Numbered from the stretch's first letter, positions 1 through 6,317 are shown. The stretch: DNA of 7,582 bases from JBNJEM01 sp051745935 (GCA_051745935.1 JBNJEM010000384.1:1-7582); one strand, 5' to 3'. The notes: a model not told the origin generated them from the sequence alone. Made by a program: numbers and translations.

Positions 1-243
1 TGGGGCCTGCCAGCGAAACACTTTCCTGGTAATCTTTCGTGCTTGGTCAAACCGGCTCTTCAGAGTGGGAAGTCCGGACAGTGCGCACAATATCGCGGCG
101 ACTGCAAGCATGCGAGGCTTCCACGTTGCCCCCGCGCGGGTGTGCATGCTAGCAAACAAATGTGCTGGCATCAGCCGATCTACCACTTGCTTAATAGTCT
201 GATGATTGATAACAATATCCTTCGTGCTGTCTTGGTGCGACAT
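1..243 (-). CDS. IS4-like transposase, N-terminal part (runs off window)
   Basis: The frame is open from the ATG (complement of 241-243) to the window edge and gives 81 residues, starting MSHQDSTKDIVINHQ. An AAAGGAG ribosome binding site lies about 6 bases before the ATG, which supports this start. The segment around residues 46-76 has the pattern of a small hydrophobic helix followed by FDQARKITRKVF. I associate this with the N-terminal region of planctomycete IS4-type transposases, which cut and paste the element with a DDE catalytic core. The catalytic residues would lie beyond the window and cannot be seen, so the family call rests on recollection of the N-terminal pattern. A 25-base hairpin lies just upstream. 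No terminal inverted repeat could be identified, so the element boundary between here and the next gene is not fixed. An unrelated conserved protein is a possible alternative. Confidence 0.6.
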   Translation of the reverse strand, partial: MSHQDSTKDIVINHQTIKQVVDRLMPAHLFASMHTRAGATWKPRMLAVAAILCALSGLPTLKSRFDQARKITRKVFRWQAP

Positions 244-268
244 CCCACACTCCTTTCTGGGAAACGGG

Positions 269-293
269 AGGACTGCGTCTTTCGCGCAGTCCT
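269..293. repeat. Perfect 9-bp inverted repeat (hairpin)
   Basis: AGGACTGCG and CGCAGTCCT are exact reverse complements separated by a 7-base loop. The hairpin lies 25 bases upstream of the transposase start codon. No T-tract follows on either strand, so a classical terminator is unlikely. It could be part of the IS end or its leader, where hairpins sometimes limit read-through expression of the transposase. That role is inference. Confidence 0.5.
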
Positions 294-484
294 AGGGCTC
301 CTTGAAATCGCAAGAAACCTTTGTCGCATCAGGACTTTTTTGCAATATCAGTTTTTGTTATCATCCCATTCGGTTCACGGCGTAGGGTGTCACTGGTCGT
401 GCGATAACCGTTCTTTCCGGCAAGGATAGCCATATCTCGAAAGAAGGGTTTCACAGAATCGAGTCGCTGGTCAAATGGAAAAAG

Positions 485-823
485 ATGTGGCTTGCACATT
501 TGGGATTGAAGGATGACACAGTTTATCGGACTACGATGGAGATCGACTTCGAGCGGTACATGGTTGTCGCGATCTTCGGCGGCAAAACCGTCAACAGCCA
601 CGGACATCGAGTGGAAGAGGTCCGGGGGAATAACACCACCGTGTTTTTGCGATTCTCAAACATCGCGTACCAGACTGGCAACGGCGTGGACGAAATGACG
701 CCGTACACCTTCGTTGTACTCCGGGGATCGGGAAAACCAGTCGTTCTGGAAGAAACAACACACACGATGGATGGACAACATCTGACGCGCGTGGTGGGCC
801 GCCTGTCACCTCCTGAAAAGTGA
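485..823 (+). CDS. PrcB_C-like domain protein, probably 5'-incomplete
   Basis: From the first ATG the product is 112 residues. Residues 18-35 (MEIDFERYMVVAIFGGKT) followed by a GHRVEEV strand, and TPYTFVVLRGSGKPVVLEE near residues 72-90, match the pattern of the PrcB_C domain (protease complex subunit PrcB family). That domain is a small beta-rich module, usually in exported proteins, with no known enzymatic activity. The frame stays open upstream to 386. The upstream residues, including HISKEGFHRIES and VKWKKMW, look like the natural beginning of this domain, so the ATG at 485 is probably inside the original gene. No ATG, GTG or TTG exists between the stop at 383-385 and 485, and no signal peptide is joined in frame. 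No convincing ribosome binding site precedes 485. The gene may be a 5'-truncated or frameshifted remnant. The next gene on the same strand starts 84 bases after its stop. Confidence 0.65.
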   Translation: MWLAHLGLKDDTVYRTTMEIDFERYMVVAIFGGKTVNSHGHRVEEVRGNNTTVFLRFSNIAYQTGNGVDEMTPYTFVVLRGSGKPVVLEETTHTMDGQHLTRVVGRLSPPEK

Positions 824-907
824 ATTCAACGGCGGGTATGTTGGAAAAGCATCCTTTGCTGAGCATAAGTCGGATCAGCCGGGTACGCTACAGACGAGGA
901 GTTTCAA

Positions 908-1588
908 ATGGCGGCATGGGTGACTCACACGATCGTGCTTGTAGTCGGTTTGGGCGTTGGAATAATATGGAGCCCGATTCACCGACCACAAAAGGCGAGC
1001 AATCGCGGTCTCTCCAAACAAGAGAAGGAGGATAGCGAGCTTGTCTCGGAGATGATCAAGGCGGGTGGCGAGGAAACAGCCAGATTTGCCAAGCAATTCG
1101 CCGATATGAAATGTCTTATCAACGAATATCCGCTGCAGGCCTGCGCGTCGCCGGACGGACGGTTTGTCGTCCGCCTTCTTAACAGTGACGGGACAATTGC
1201 CAGTGAAATTGCCAGCGACTTGGAATATCCAGACAGCGGACGCGCCGTAAGTGAGTTGAATCGACACTACTTCTTTTCATCCGATGGCCAGACGTACTCC
1301 CTGGATATCGGACGACGTGTGGAAGACTCACCCCCGAAAAATGTGCTCTTCACTTTCTCTAACGACAAAGGGCACACGTGCGTCTACCTGGACAAGGACG
1401 CGGATGGCTGCTGGGATTCATTTGAGAAGGGCGACGATAACTCAGTGAAACTTTACGAAAGGGAGGGCTTGTGCTGGAAGGCACGGGCGGAGGATTTTCC
1501 TCACAACGAGAGTTCCCAGGAAATCGCCGGGAAACGCCAGAACGAGGGAGACGGTGGGGAGCACCGGGATGGGGACAAGGAGCAATGA
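908..1588 (+). CDS. Membrane-anchored hypothetical protein with EF-hand-like loop
   Basis: The product is 226 residues and I do not recognise its family. GAGGAG at 896-901, six bases before the ATG, supports the start. Residues 5-21 (VTHTIVLVVGLGVGIIW) form one hydrophobic segment, most likely an uncleaved anchor with the rest outside the cytoplasm, although the sidedness is inferred. Residues 36-66 are charged and probably helical. Residues 79-160 look beta-rich. Residues 162-173 (DKDADGCWDSFE) fit the 12-position EF-hand loop, with D at 1, 3, 5 and 9, G at 6 and E at 12, so calcium binding is plausible. The last 27 residues are charged and of low complexity. Cysteines occur at 69, 79, 158, 168 and 189. 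It follows the PrcB_C-like gene on the same strand, but nothing else links their functions. Confidence 0.75.
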   Translation: MAAWVTHTIVLVVGLGVGIIWSPIHRPQKASNRGLSKQEKEDSELVSEMIKAGGEETARFAKQFADMKCLINEYPLQACASPDGRFVVRLLNSDGTIASEIASDLEYPDSGRAVSELNRHYFFSSDGQTYSLDIGRRVEDSPPKNVLFTFSNDKGHTCVYLDKDADGCWDSFEKGDDNSVKLYEREGLCWKARAEDFPHNESSQEIAGKRQNEGDGGEHRDGDKEQ

Positions 1589-1706
1589 GCTACCAGAGAT
1601 GTTGCAGACATGTGATTCGTTAGTCATAAAACGTAATTGTCGAGGTTTTTGAGACTGGGTACAAAACCACCATTAAGCAAGGCAGCGTCTGATTCAAGGT
1701 TGCGCA

Positions 1707-2087
1707 ATGATTCTTTTGGCATTGACCGACATGAGCCACGCACCGTACGCGATCCTGATTGTTTTGGTGATTGGAACCATTGTCTTGCGGTTAGTCAGCC
1801 CGTCAAAGTCGCGAATGGGGATTCCGCTACTAATAACTGCGTTTGTGGCTGGCCCATTTGTAGCAGTGTGCTTCTTGTTGCTGGATATGTTCGTTGTATC
1901 TCCCAACTCCTATGTTAGGTCGGAGGATTACGTTAAATTCTCTGTCTCGGTCTTGTTTATCGGGGTAATGGCTGGTGCAATTGGAGCTGTCGGCCTTTGG
2001 GTCGGCGATCTCATCAGATTCAACAGTCCAACCGAAGCACACAACCGCAAGCAAAATGCCCCCGACCAATCGGAGGACGAGAATTAG
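1707..2087 (+). CDS. Small hypothetical protein with three membrane spans
   Basis: The product is 126 residues. Three hydrophobic segments are clear: about residues 13-30, 39-59 and 78-100. A polar tail rich in N, Q, E and D follows (about 106-126) and is probably exposed. AAGG about seven bases upstream of the ATG gives a modest ribosome binding site. An internal ATG at residue 9 (MSHAPYAIL) is an alternative start and would leave all three spans intact. I see no catalytic or transport motif and do not recognise the family. The gene lies 118 bases after the EF-hand-like protein on the same strand, and its GC content is visibly lower than that of the flanking DNA. Confidence that it is expressed is moderate, because it rests on the coherent membrane topology. 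Confidence 0.65.
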   Translation: MILLALTDMSHAPYAILIVLVIGTIVLRLVSPSKSRMGIPLLITAFVAGPFVAVCFLLLDMFVVSPNSYVRSEDYVKFSVSVLFIGVMAGAIGAVGLWVGDLIRFNSPTEAHNRKQNAPDQSEDEN

Positions 2088-2230
2088 AGATCCTTTTTAT
2101 GTGGCATTGGAGCATTCGCCGTTCCTCAAGGATGAAAATGGTGAGCAGGAGGCCGCTGGTCAAAGTCGGAACGACGTCGTCTGTGACGTTCCTTTCATCA
2201 CCGGCCCAGGACACCCAGGAAGCCAGACAC

Positions 2231-2250
2231 CCTGAAATGTCCTGAAATGT
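2231..2250. repeat. Exact tandem duplication of a 10-bp unit
   Basis: The unit CCTGAAATGT occurs twice in direct succession. It lies in the non-coding stretch after the three-span membrane protein. Two copies are too few to suggest a function, and a local slippage event explains it. Confidence 0.6.
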
Positions 2251-2362
2251 ACCCGTTTGCATCGATCGATTTGCGGTTGGGCCTCTTACAACCAGTGGAC
2301 CAGTTGTTATACCGGGACACACGGCACCCTCCCGAGATTGGTTGCGGCGAATACAGGATCCC

Positions 2363-2388
2363 AGGCCGGCCTTGGAACGTGCCGGCCT
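2363..2388. repeat. GC-rich inverted repeat, possible weak terminator
   Basis: AGGCCGGC (2363-2370) and GCCGGCCT (2381-2388) are exact reverse complements with a 10-base loop. The left arm is also part of a 10-base palindrome at 2363-2372. Only CTTC follows on the plus strand, so there is no real T-tract. It might terminate transcription from the membrane protein gene about 275 bases upstream, but the evidence is weak. Confidence 0.35.
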
Positions 2389-2619
2389 CTTCAATCGCTG
2401 AATATGGGCCCAGCCGGGGCATACTCGCATGGCCGTGTTCCCCCCGAACAAGAGTGCTAGCAGTCATTTGACAAGCTGACAGGGTTTCGGATATATTCAG
2501 GGCGACGCGCCAGACGCGGGCAGATCTCATGAATCGGGGATGTGAACGGACGTGTAGCCAGACCGCCCGGCGAGCGGATCGGTGGCCCGGTCACACCCCC
2601 ACGACAAAAGGAGACTGCC

Positions 2620-2847
2620 ATGGTTTCTTGTGCACGTCGTAGACTGTTGGGGGAGGACGGAGCTCGGACAGGCACCTTTCATTGCACCACTCGCTGCGTC
2701 CGCCGCGCGTTTCTTTGTGGTGAGGATCCGCTAACCGGCCAAGACTATTCCTATCGACGCGACTGGATCATGCTGCGCGAAGAACAGCTGGCGGGGCTGT
2801 TCACGATCGACATCGAGTTTCGCAGGAAACGGGAGCAGACACTCTGA
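2620..2847 (+). pseudogene. RAYT-like (Y1/REP-associated) transposase, N-terminal fragment
   Basis: A strong ribosome binding site (AAAAGGAG, 2606-2613) precedes the ATG by six bases. The 75-residue product contains GTFHCTTRCVRRAFLCGED followed by a segment ending in SYRRDW and then LAGLFTIDI. I recognise this as the N-terminal signature of a planctomycete transposase family related to REP-associated tyrosine transposases. In intact members, the segment after LAGxFxID leads directly into a GFAVMSNHxH stretch that holds the metal-binding HUH motif. Here the family pattern breaks after about residue 65, is replaced by EFRRKREQTL, and a stop follows. The HUH histidines and catalytic tyrosine are therefore absent. 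A single-strand nuclease activity cannot remain, so the gene is a fragment left by deletion or rearrangement. The start region is intact, so a short peptide could still be made. Confidence 0.7.
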
Positions 2848-3456
2848 TTTTCGGTGTGAATCCGCGGGCTTTGTCAAGGATTCTGGCACGGTGAGGGCAA
2901 GCGAAAAGGCCAGTGGAGAGAAGAACCATGGCAACCGTGAGGGCATCAAGTGACCAGAGCGACGCGAAGCACGTGAGGCTTAGGCAGCTCGTCAGTAGTC
3001 AGTTTAACGCCTCGGTTTCCCGGAGATGCTAACGCAAGCAAGTCATTTTTTGACTGCGCCGCCAGCTTGGTGTCGCGGTGCGCGCGGCACGCGACGTGAC
3101 TCGGTTACGCGCTGTCTTGTCGGGTGTACTTCGCGTTAATCTTGCCGCCTGCTGTATCGCAGGTTGCCCCTTCGCCTCCTCCGCTGGACGTTGCACTGCT
3201 CGAATGCTTGACCACGTTGGCGAACTCACGCTGAAAATCAGGGTCTGCTCATTTCCATTTCCCCAATCCGTCACGAGATTCTTGGTTAGGCTCTTAGGAC
3301 GCCTGTGAATCTTCAGCCCTTTGCGCCATCCTTCCTGGCTGGATCATCGGCCTTGAGCATTCGTGTGGCTCTCGCTGATGCTGTCGCTATTGTGAAATTA
3401 CGGATGAGGGCGCATTTCCCATGGCGGTTGACCTGAAAGCCTTTCCCCAGTTCCAG
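2848..3456. other. Gene-poor stretch, probably decayed sequence
   Basis: Both strands carry overlapping open frames (for example plus 3078-3308 and minus 3274-3029), but none has a ribosome binding site or a recognisable domain. On the minus strand a second frame, open from 3248 to 3105 and after its stop down to about 2952, reads like plausible protein (for example DPDFQREFANVV and NDLLALASPGNRGV). It has no start codon in a good context and is interrupted by a stop. This could be a decayed gene or chance. A GC-rich hairpin lies at 3072-3095. No gene is called. Confidence 0.4.
3072..3095. repeat. GC-rich hairpin with one bulge
   Basis: GTCGC pairs with GCGAC and GTGC pairs with GCAC. One G is bulged at 3077 and the loop is GCGCG. 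The stem has nine pairs, mostly GC. No T-tract follows, so it is not a standard terminator. Its role is unknown. Confidence 0.4.
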
Positions 3457-4596
3457 TTAAACGTTCTGTGGTTCTCGATAACAGGGGAAACGTTGCTGTA
3501 TCCTTCGTATCTCTGGCAACATCTCCGCGAAGGCTACGCATACCTCCGGGCAGAAGCGATGTCCTTGTTCGTCCATGATCGTTCGTATGCCTTCGTCATT
3601 TCGGTAGTCCGTGTCTTCGGCCGGATACTTACAGAAAGCGGTGTCGAATGCATCGGCCACGGCAACAATGCGTGGCGCCCAAGGGATATTTTCTCCGGCT
3701 AATGCCTGCGGATATCCGGTGCCATCCCAGTGTTCGTGGTGAGAGAGGGCGACTGACGCGGCCATTTCCAGCAGATAATCCTGTCGAGATCCTGGGCTGG
3801 ACTGCCCGCTGACCCCCGTCCACCGAGTAAATACCGTCCGGATCTTCCGGTTTTCGCGGAGAATTCTCTCGCCAATACGACAATGCTGTTGCATGACAGC
3901 GTGTTCCGCAGGCCCCAACGTTCCTGGCTTGCGAAGAATCGCGTTAGGAACGCCAATTGTACCGATATCATGAAAAGGCGCTGCAAGGAACAGTGTTTCC
4001 ACGAAATCCTGATGTTGGCCCATGCACTCTGCGATCACACGGCTGTAGCATCCTACACGCATGACGTGGTTTCGGGATGTGCCTCCAAAACAGTCGACCG
4101 CCGCGCTCAGTCGCCAAATCGTATCTAGATGTGAGTGGAAGAGTTCAGCGGTCCTCTCCTGAACTCTTCGCTCTAAGAACGTGTTTTGTGCTTGCAGTTG
4201 GTCCAGCGAGGATTTGAGTCTAAGGAGGCTACGGATGCGAGCGGTAAGGTCGTGCCGATCGATTGGTTTGTTGAGTAGATCGTCCGCGCCCAGATCCAGG
4301 GCTTTGCGTTTCAATGCTCGATCGGACAAACCGGTCAACATCACAACCGGAATGTGTTTGGTGGCGGGCGTGTGACGGATACGTGTTAACAACTGCAGTC
4401 CCGTGACCTCCGGCATCTTGACGTCGAGCACCACTAAGTCGACTTTCCCTGTCTCCAACTGCTGCCACGCTTCCTCTGAGCTACTCACATATGTGGCTTC
4501 CCAAACATCCGAATACGAGCGCAGTATCCGGCGAAGCGAATCCAGCACGGATGGCTCGTCATCGACGAAGAGAATTTTATTCTTGGCTATGGACAT
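3457..4596 (-). CDS. Response regulator with variant HD-GYP domain
   Basis: The product is 379 residues from the ATG at 4596 (MSIAKNKILFVDDEP). The frame stays open upstream to a TTG at 4689, but that extension is unlike the family. Neither start has a clear ribosome binding site. Residues 6-125 are a receiver domain with the acidic pair D12 and D13, phosphoacceptor D58, T88 and K110 all present. A short coiled-coil-like linker (about 128-152) leads to an HD-GYP domain (about 155-375), a family that typically hydrolyses cyclic di-GMP. The HD pair is H209-D210, and HHEHWDGTGYP (286-296) is intact. The usual HDIGK motif reads HDIGT, with the lysine replaced by T213, and the following PD reads PN. 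About 18 extra residues sit between GERIL (242-246) and LLEMAAS (275-281). Activity may therefore be altered or lost. The gene follows the Rcp1-like regulator after 166 bases on the same strand, which suggests co-transcription. Confidence 0.9.
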   Translation of the reverse strand: MSIAKNKILFVDDEPSVLDSLRRILRSYSDVWEATYVSSSEEAWQQLETGKVDLVVLDVKMPEVTGLQLLTRIRHTPATKHIPVVMLTGLSDRALKRKALDLGADDLLNKPIDRHDLTARIRSLLRLKSSLDQLQAQNTFLERRVQERTAELFHSHLDTIWRLSAAVDCFGGTSRNHVMRVGCYSRVIAECMGQHQDFVETLFLAAPFHDIGTIGVPNAILRKPGTLGPAEHAVMQQHCRIGERILRENRKIRTVFTRWTGVSGQSSPGSRQDYLLEMAASVALSHHEHWDGTGYPQALAGENIPWAPRIVAVADAFDTAFCKYPAEDTDYRNDEGIRTIMDEQGHRFCPEVCVAFAEMLPEIRRIQQRFPCYREPQNV

Positions 4597-4762
4597 GGCG
4601 TACCAACACACGTCTGCTAGTAACACAGCTCTTATCGCACAATCGTGCAGCTCTGGCGTGATCCACGAAGTTCTGGAAGCGGAAGCCAATTCTTTTCACG
4701 GGCCGTAGGACATTGACCATGAAGTCAGGTCTCGTGAGCCACCGGCGGCCAGTTTTCGCTGA

Positions 4763-5677
4763 TCATTGTGGGGATTCGGCTGGGAAATGGCGACCCAGGT
4801 TCAAAAAGGCCTCCGAAAAGCCCTTCCAAGCATGCCAAGAAGGAGGAGGGCTGCCTTTCCATACTTGGCCTTCCAGTGCCGCGGAGATGCTTGCGACTAT
4901 CGAAGCCATTTCGTCGGGCGTCATATACGGAGGCAGCTTCTCCATGACGACCCTTCGAATGATAGTCCAGTCGACGCCGTGAACGCGAATGAACAAGTTT
5001 CGACATTCCTGACAGAAGCGAGACGAAAGCCTCAGGAAGCGGCCCAAATTTACGTCCTCCAACTCGTCCAACAACTCGAAGAATTCCTGATAACGTTCCC
5101 GGTAGTAGAGCGACAGAGTTTCCAATGCTGCATCTTCGTCGGATTGCATCAGGGGCTTTATGTCAGCTGACAGGGACGTCTCTGGTTCCACTGGTGTTTG
5201 AGGCACATGCTCTTGTGATAAATCACGCTGGGGTAATTCAACGAGTCCAGTAAACGCCCAGTGCATTTGCAGGAGGCGGTCTATCATCTCCGCAGTGTCA
5301 TCGGATTTGACAATGTATCCGTTAGCCCCCAGTTCATAAGCGCGGCTGACGTCCCTGTCCCGATCGGAAGTGGTCAACATCATTACCAGCAGCGATCGGT
5401 GACGTGGATCAGATCGTATGGACTTGAGCGTCTGGAGGCCGTCCAAGGTACCCGGCATGCGGATATCCAGAAGAACTACATCCGGGTAAGGAAACTGTTC
5501 ACGGTCCGAGAACTCTTCTTGCGCGGCCAAGTAATTCAAGCATGCTGTTCCGCTCTTTGTCCGCTGAATTCGATGAGACTGTTTTCCATGTCCGAGACAC
5601 CTTTCAATGATTTCCGCATGGTCGTCGTTGTCTTCGACCAGGAGATACGTCATTATCCGCGCAGGATTGGCGATCAC
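4763..5677 (-). CDS. Rcp1-like response regulator with unknown C-terminal domain
   Basis: The start is GTG at 5677, chosen because GAGGAG lies seven bases upstream. The ATG at 5653 has no such site. The product is 304 residues. Residues 10-140 form a receiver domain: acidic residues E15 and D16, phosphoacceptor D71 in VVLLDIRMPG, T102 in LTTS, and K124. The residue after the lysine is serine, not the usual proline. The MPGTLDGLQTL and LTTSDRDRDV patterns fit the Rcp1/CheY-like group, which normally has no output domain. Here about 160 residues follow: a proline- and glutamate-rich linker (149-180), then a largely helical region with RFCQECRNLF (220-229, including a CxxC) and a tryptophan-rich end (WKGSPPPSWHAWKGF). 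I do not recognise this part. It is probably an output or interaction module. No histidine kinase is in the window. The gene lies 132 bases after a small membrane protein gene on the same strand. Confidence 0.9.
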   Translation of the reverse strand: MIANPARIMTYLLVEDNDDHAEIIERCLGHGKQSHRIQRTKSGTACLNYLAAQEEFSDREQFPYPDVVLLDIRMPGTLDGLQTLKSIRSDPRHRSLLVMMLTTSDRDRDVSRAYELGANGYIVKSDDTAEMIDRLLQMHWAFTGLVELPQRDLSQEHVPQTPVEPETSLSADIKPLMQSDEDAALETLSLYYRERYQEFFELLDELEDVNLGRFLRLSSRFCQECRNLFIRVHGVDWTIIRRVVMEKLPPYMTPDEMASIVASISAALEGQVWKGSPPPSWHAWKGFSEAFLNLGRHFPAESPQ

Positions 5678-5684
5678 GATGATT

Positions 5685-5700
5685 CTCCTCTTCTCCTCTT
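5685..5700 (-). promoter_or_regulatory. Duplicated ribosome binding site for the Rcp1-like regulator
   Basis: The minus strand reads AAGAGGAGAAGAGGAG just before the GTG start at 5677. The nearer GAGGAG is seven bases from the start and the second is eight bases further upstream. The nearer copy supports GTG as the initiation codon. Whether the duplicate matters is unknown. Confidence 0.6.
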
Positions 5701-5809
5701 GATGTTCTTGAGTGGAATATGAAGCTTTCAGATCAGTACACCGCGGAAGCAGCCGATATCCGCTCTTGATCCCCGAAAATGGCCGAGTGACGTCTTGCTG
5801 CCACGGACT

Positions 5810-5971
5810 TCAGAATCCTCCTTTGCCCAGCAGGTAAGCAACCGCGCCTACCAGCACTACGAGCAGTACGCCGAGAACGACTTTCCAGCGCGATCGAAAC
5901 CGGACCGGATCGTCCTCCGCTTGCTGAGTCTCCGGTGAGGCCACGTCAGAGTTGGTTGAACAAGGAGACAT
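5810..5971 (-). CDS. Small single-span membrane protein (53 residues)
   Basis: The frame starts MSPCSTNSDVASPE and ends LLGKGGF before TGA. Residues 1-22 are polar and acidic (AEDDP at 18-22), residues 24-30 are basic (RFRSRWK), and residues 31-48 form a clean hydrophobic segment (VVLGVLLVVLVGAVAYLL). A short GKGGF tail follows. By the positive-inside rule the N-terminus should face the cytoplasm. The ordered acidic, basic and hydrophobic blocks are unlikely by chance, and this is the main support. No strong ribosome binding site is seen before the ATG (AGTCAGG), which lowers confidence. I do not recognise the family. It lies first in a row of three minus-strand genes, ahead of two response regulators, and is divergent to the efflux gene, so it may belong with either. 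A 27-nt hairpin lies in its leader. Confidence 0.6.
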   Translation of the reverse strand: MSPCSTNSDVASPETQQAEDDPVRFRSRWKVVLGVLLVVLVGAVAYLLGKGGF

Positions 5972-6317
5972 CCTGACTTCTGGGTTGGTTGTGCGAGTGG
6001 CGGAGAACGGAGGTAACCCATAGGGCTACCCCCGACCACGCGACGCGTCCTCGACATTTTCGAAACCGTCCAGCGACACACACTTAGCGGACCATCCAAC
6101 GGGCACCAGACGTTCGGGACGCAACTCACGCCGCTGCAGCGTCAGATCGCGACGTGGCTCGGGCTCACACCGCGGCACTACGGGCGGTGATCCGCTTGCG
6201 GCCCGCCGAGAAATTCGGGACAAATAGAAGCCAACTCTGCGGAAAGTACGCTGTAACAACCGATATTACTTCTATTGCCCTGTTTGCCGTTGTTTCATTG
6301 TGTTGTTTTTCTCGGGA
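5972..6317. other. Divergent intergenic region
   Basis: This lies between the small membrane protein gene (minus) and the efflux gene (plus), so it should hold promoters for both. The part nearest the efflux gene (about 6255-6315) is richer in T and A than its surroundings, as a promoter or leader might be, but I cannot fix -35 and -10 boxes. The hairpin at 6008-6034 is the only clear structure. Open frames crossing this stretch on both strands show no protein-like features. Confidence 0.4.
6008..6034 (-). repeat. 27-nt near-perfect palindrome, fully paired in minus-strand RNA
   Basis: On the minus strand the sequence forms a 12-pair stem with a three-base TAT loop and two G-U pairs. The 5' arm is CGGGGGTAGCCC and the 3' arm is GGGTTACCTCCG. 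On the plus strand the same two positions are A-C mismatches, so the structure is best on the minus side. It lies 36 bases upstream of the small membrane protein start. The 5' arm contains GTAG. REP elements mobilised by RAYTs are short palindromes with a GTAG-type tetranucleotide, usually at the foot of the hairpin, and a RAYT fragment is present at 2620. A link is speculative. It could instead be a leader structure of the downstream gene. Confidence 0.5.

Larger units (their letters stand above)
2088..2619. other. Gene-poor stretch with short repeats and hairpins
   Basis: Open frames exist on both strands, but they lack good ribosome binding sites and their translations show no domain or membrane pattern. 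The stretch contains a tandem 10-base repeat at 2231-2250 and a GC-rich inverted repeat at 2363-2388. It ends in the leader of the truncated RAYT-like gene. The frame of that gene is open upstream to a GTG at 2542, but the strong ribosome binding site lies at 2606-2613. I see no further gene here. Confidence 0.5.

Noticed and set aside
43..429. Plus-strand open frame of 128 codons
   Set aside because: It overlaps the transposase N-terminus on the other strand, which has a good ribosome binding site, and its translation shows no protein-like pattern.
2020..2451. Minus-strand open frame of 143 codons
   Set aside because: It overlaps the end of the three-span membrane protein, lacks a ribosome binding site and shows no recognisable domain.
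2928..3032. Short plus-strand frame starting MATVRASSDQ
   Set aside because: It has only 34 codons, a weak purine stretch upstream and no composition that points to a real protein.
3285..3291. GTTAGGC, resembling the right core site of an integron attC
   Set aside because: No matching RYYYAAC core lies at the required distance upstream, and no cassette structure is present.
3029..3308. Overlapping open frames on both strands (76 and 81 codons)
   Set aside because: Neither has a ribosome binding site or recognisable domain. GC-rich DNA commonly gives such mirrored open frames.
4597..4689. TTG start giving the HD-GYP regulator 31 extra residues
   Set aside because: The extension is unlike receiver-domain N-termini and has no ribosome binding site. 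The ATG at 4596 begins directly before the receiver.
5261..5722. Plus-strand open frame of 153 codons
   Set aside because: It is the antisense shadow of the Rcp1-like receiver domain, whose conserved residues are all intact on the minus strand.
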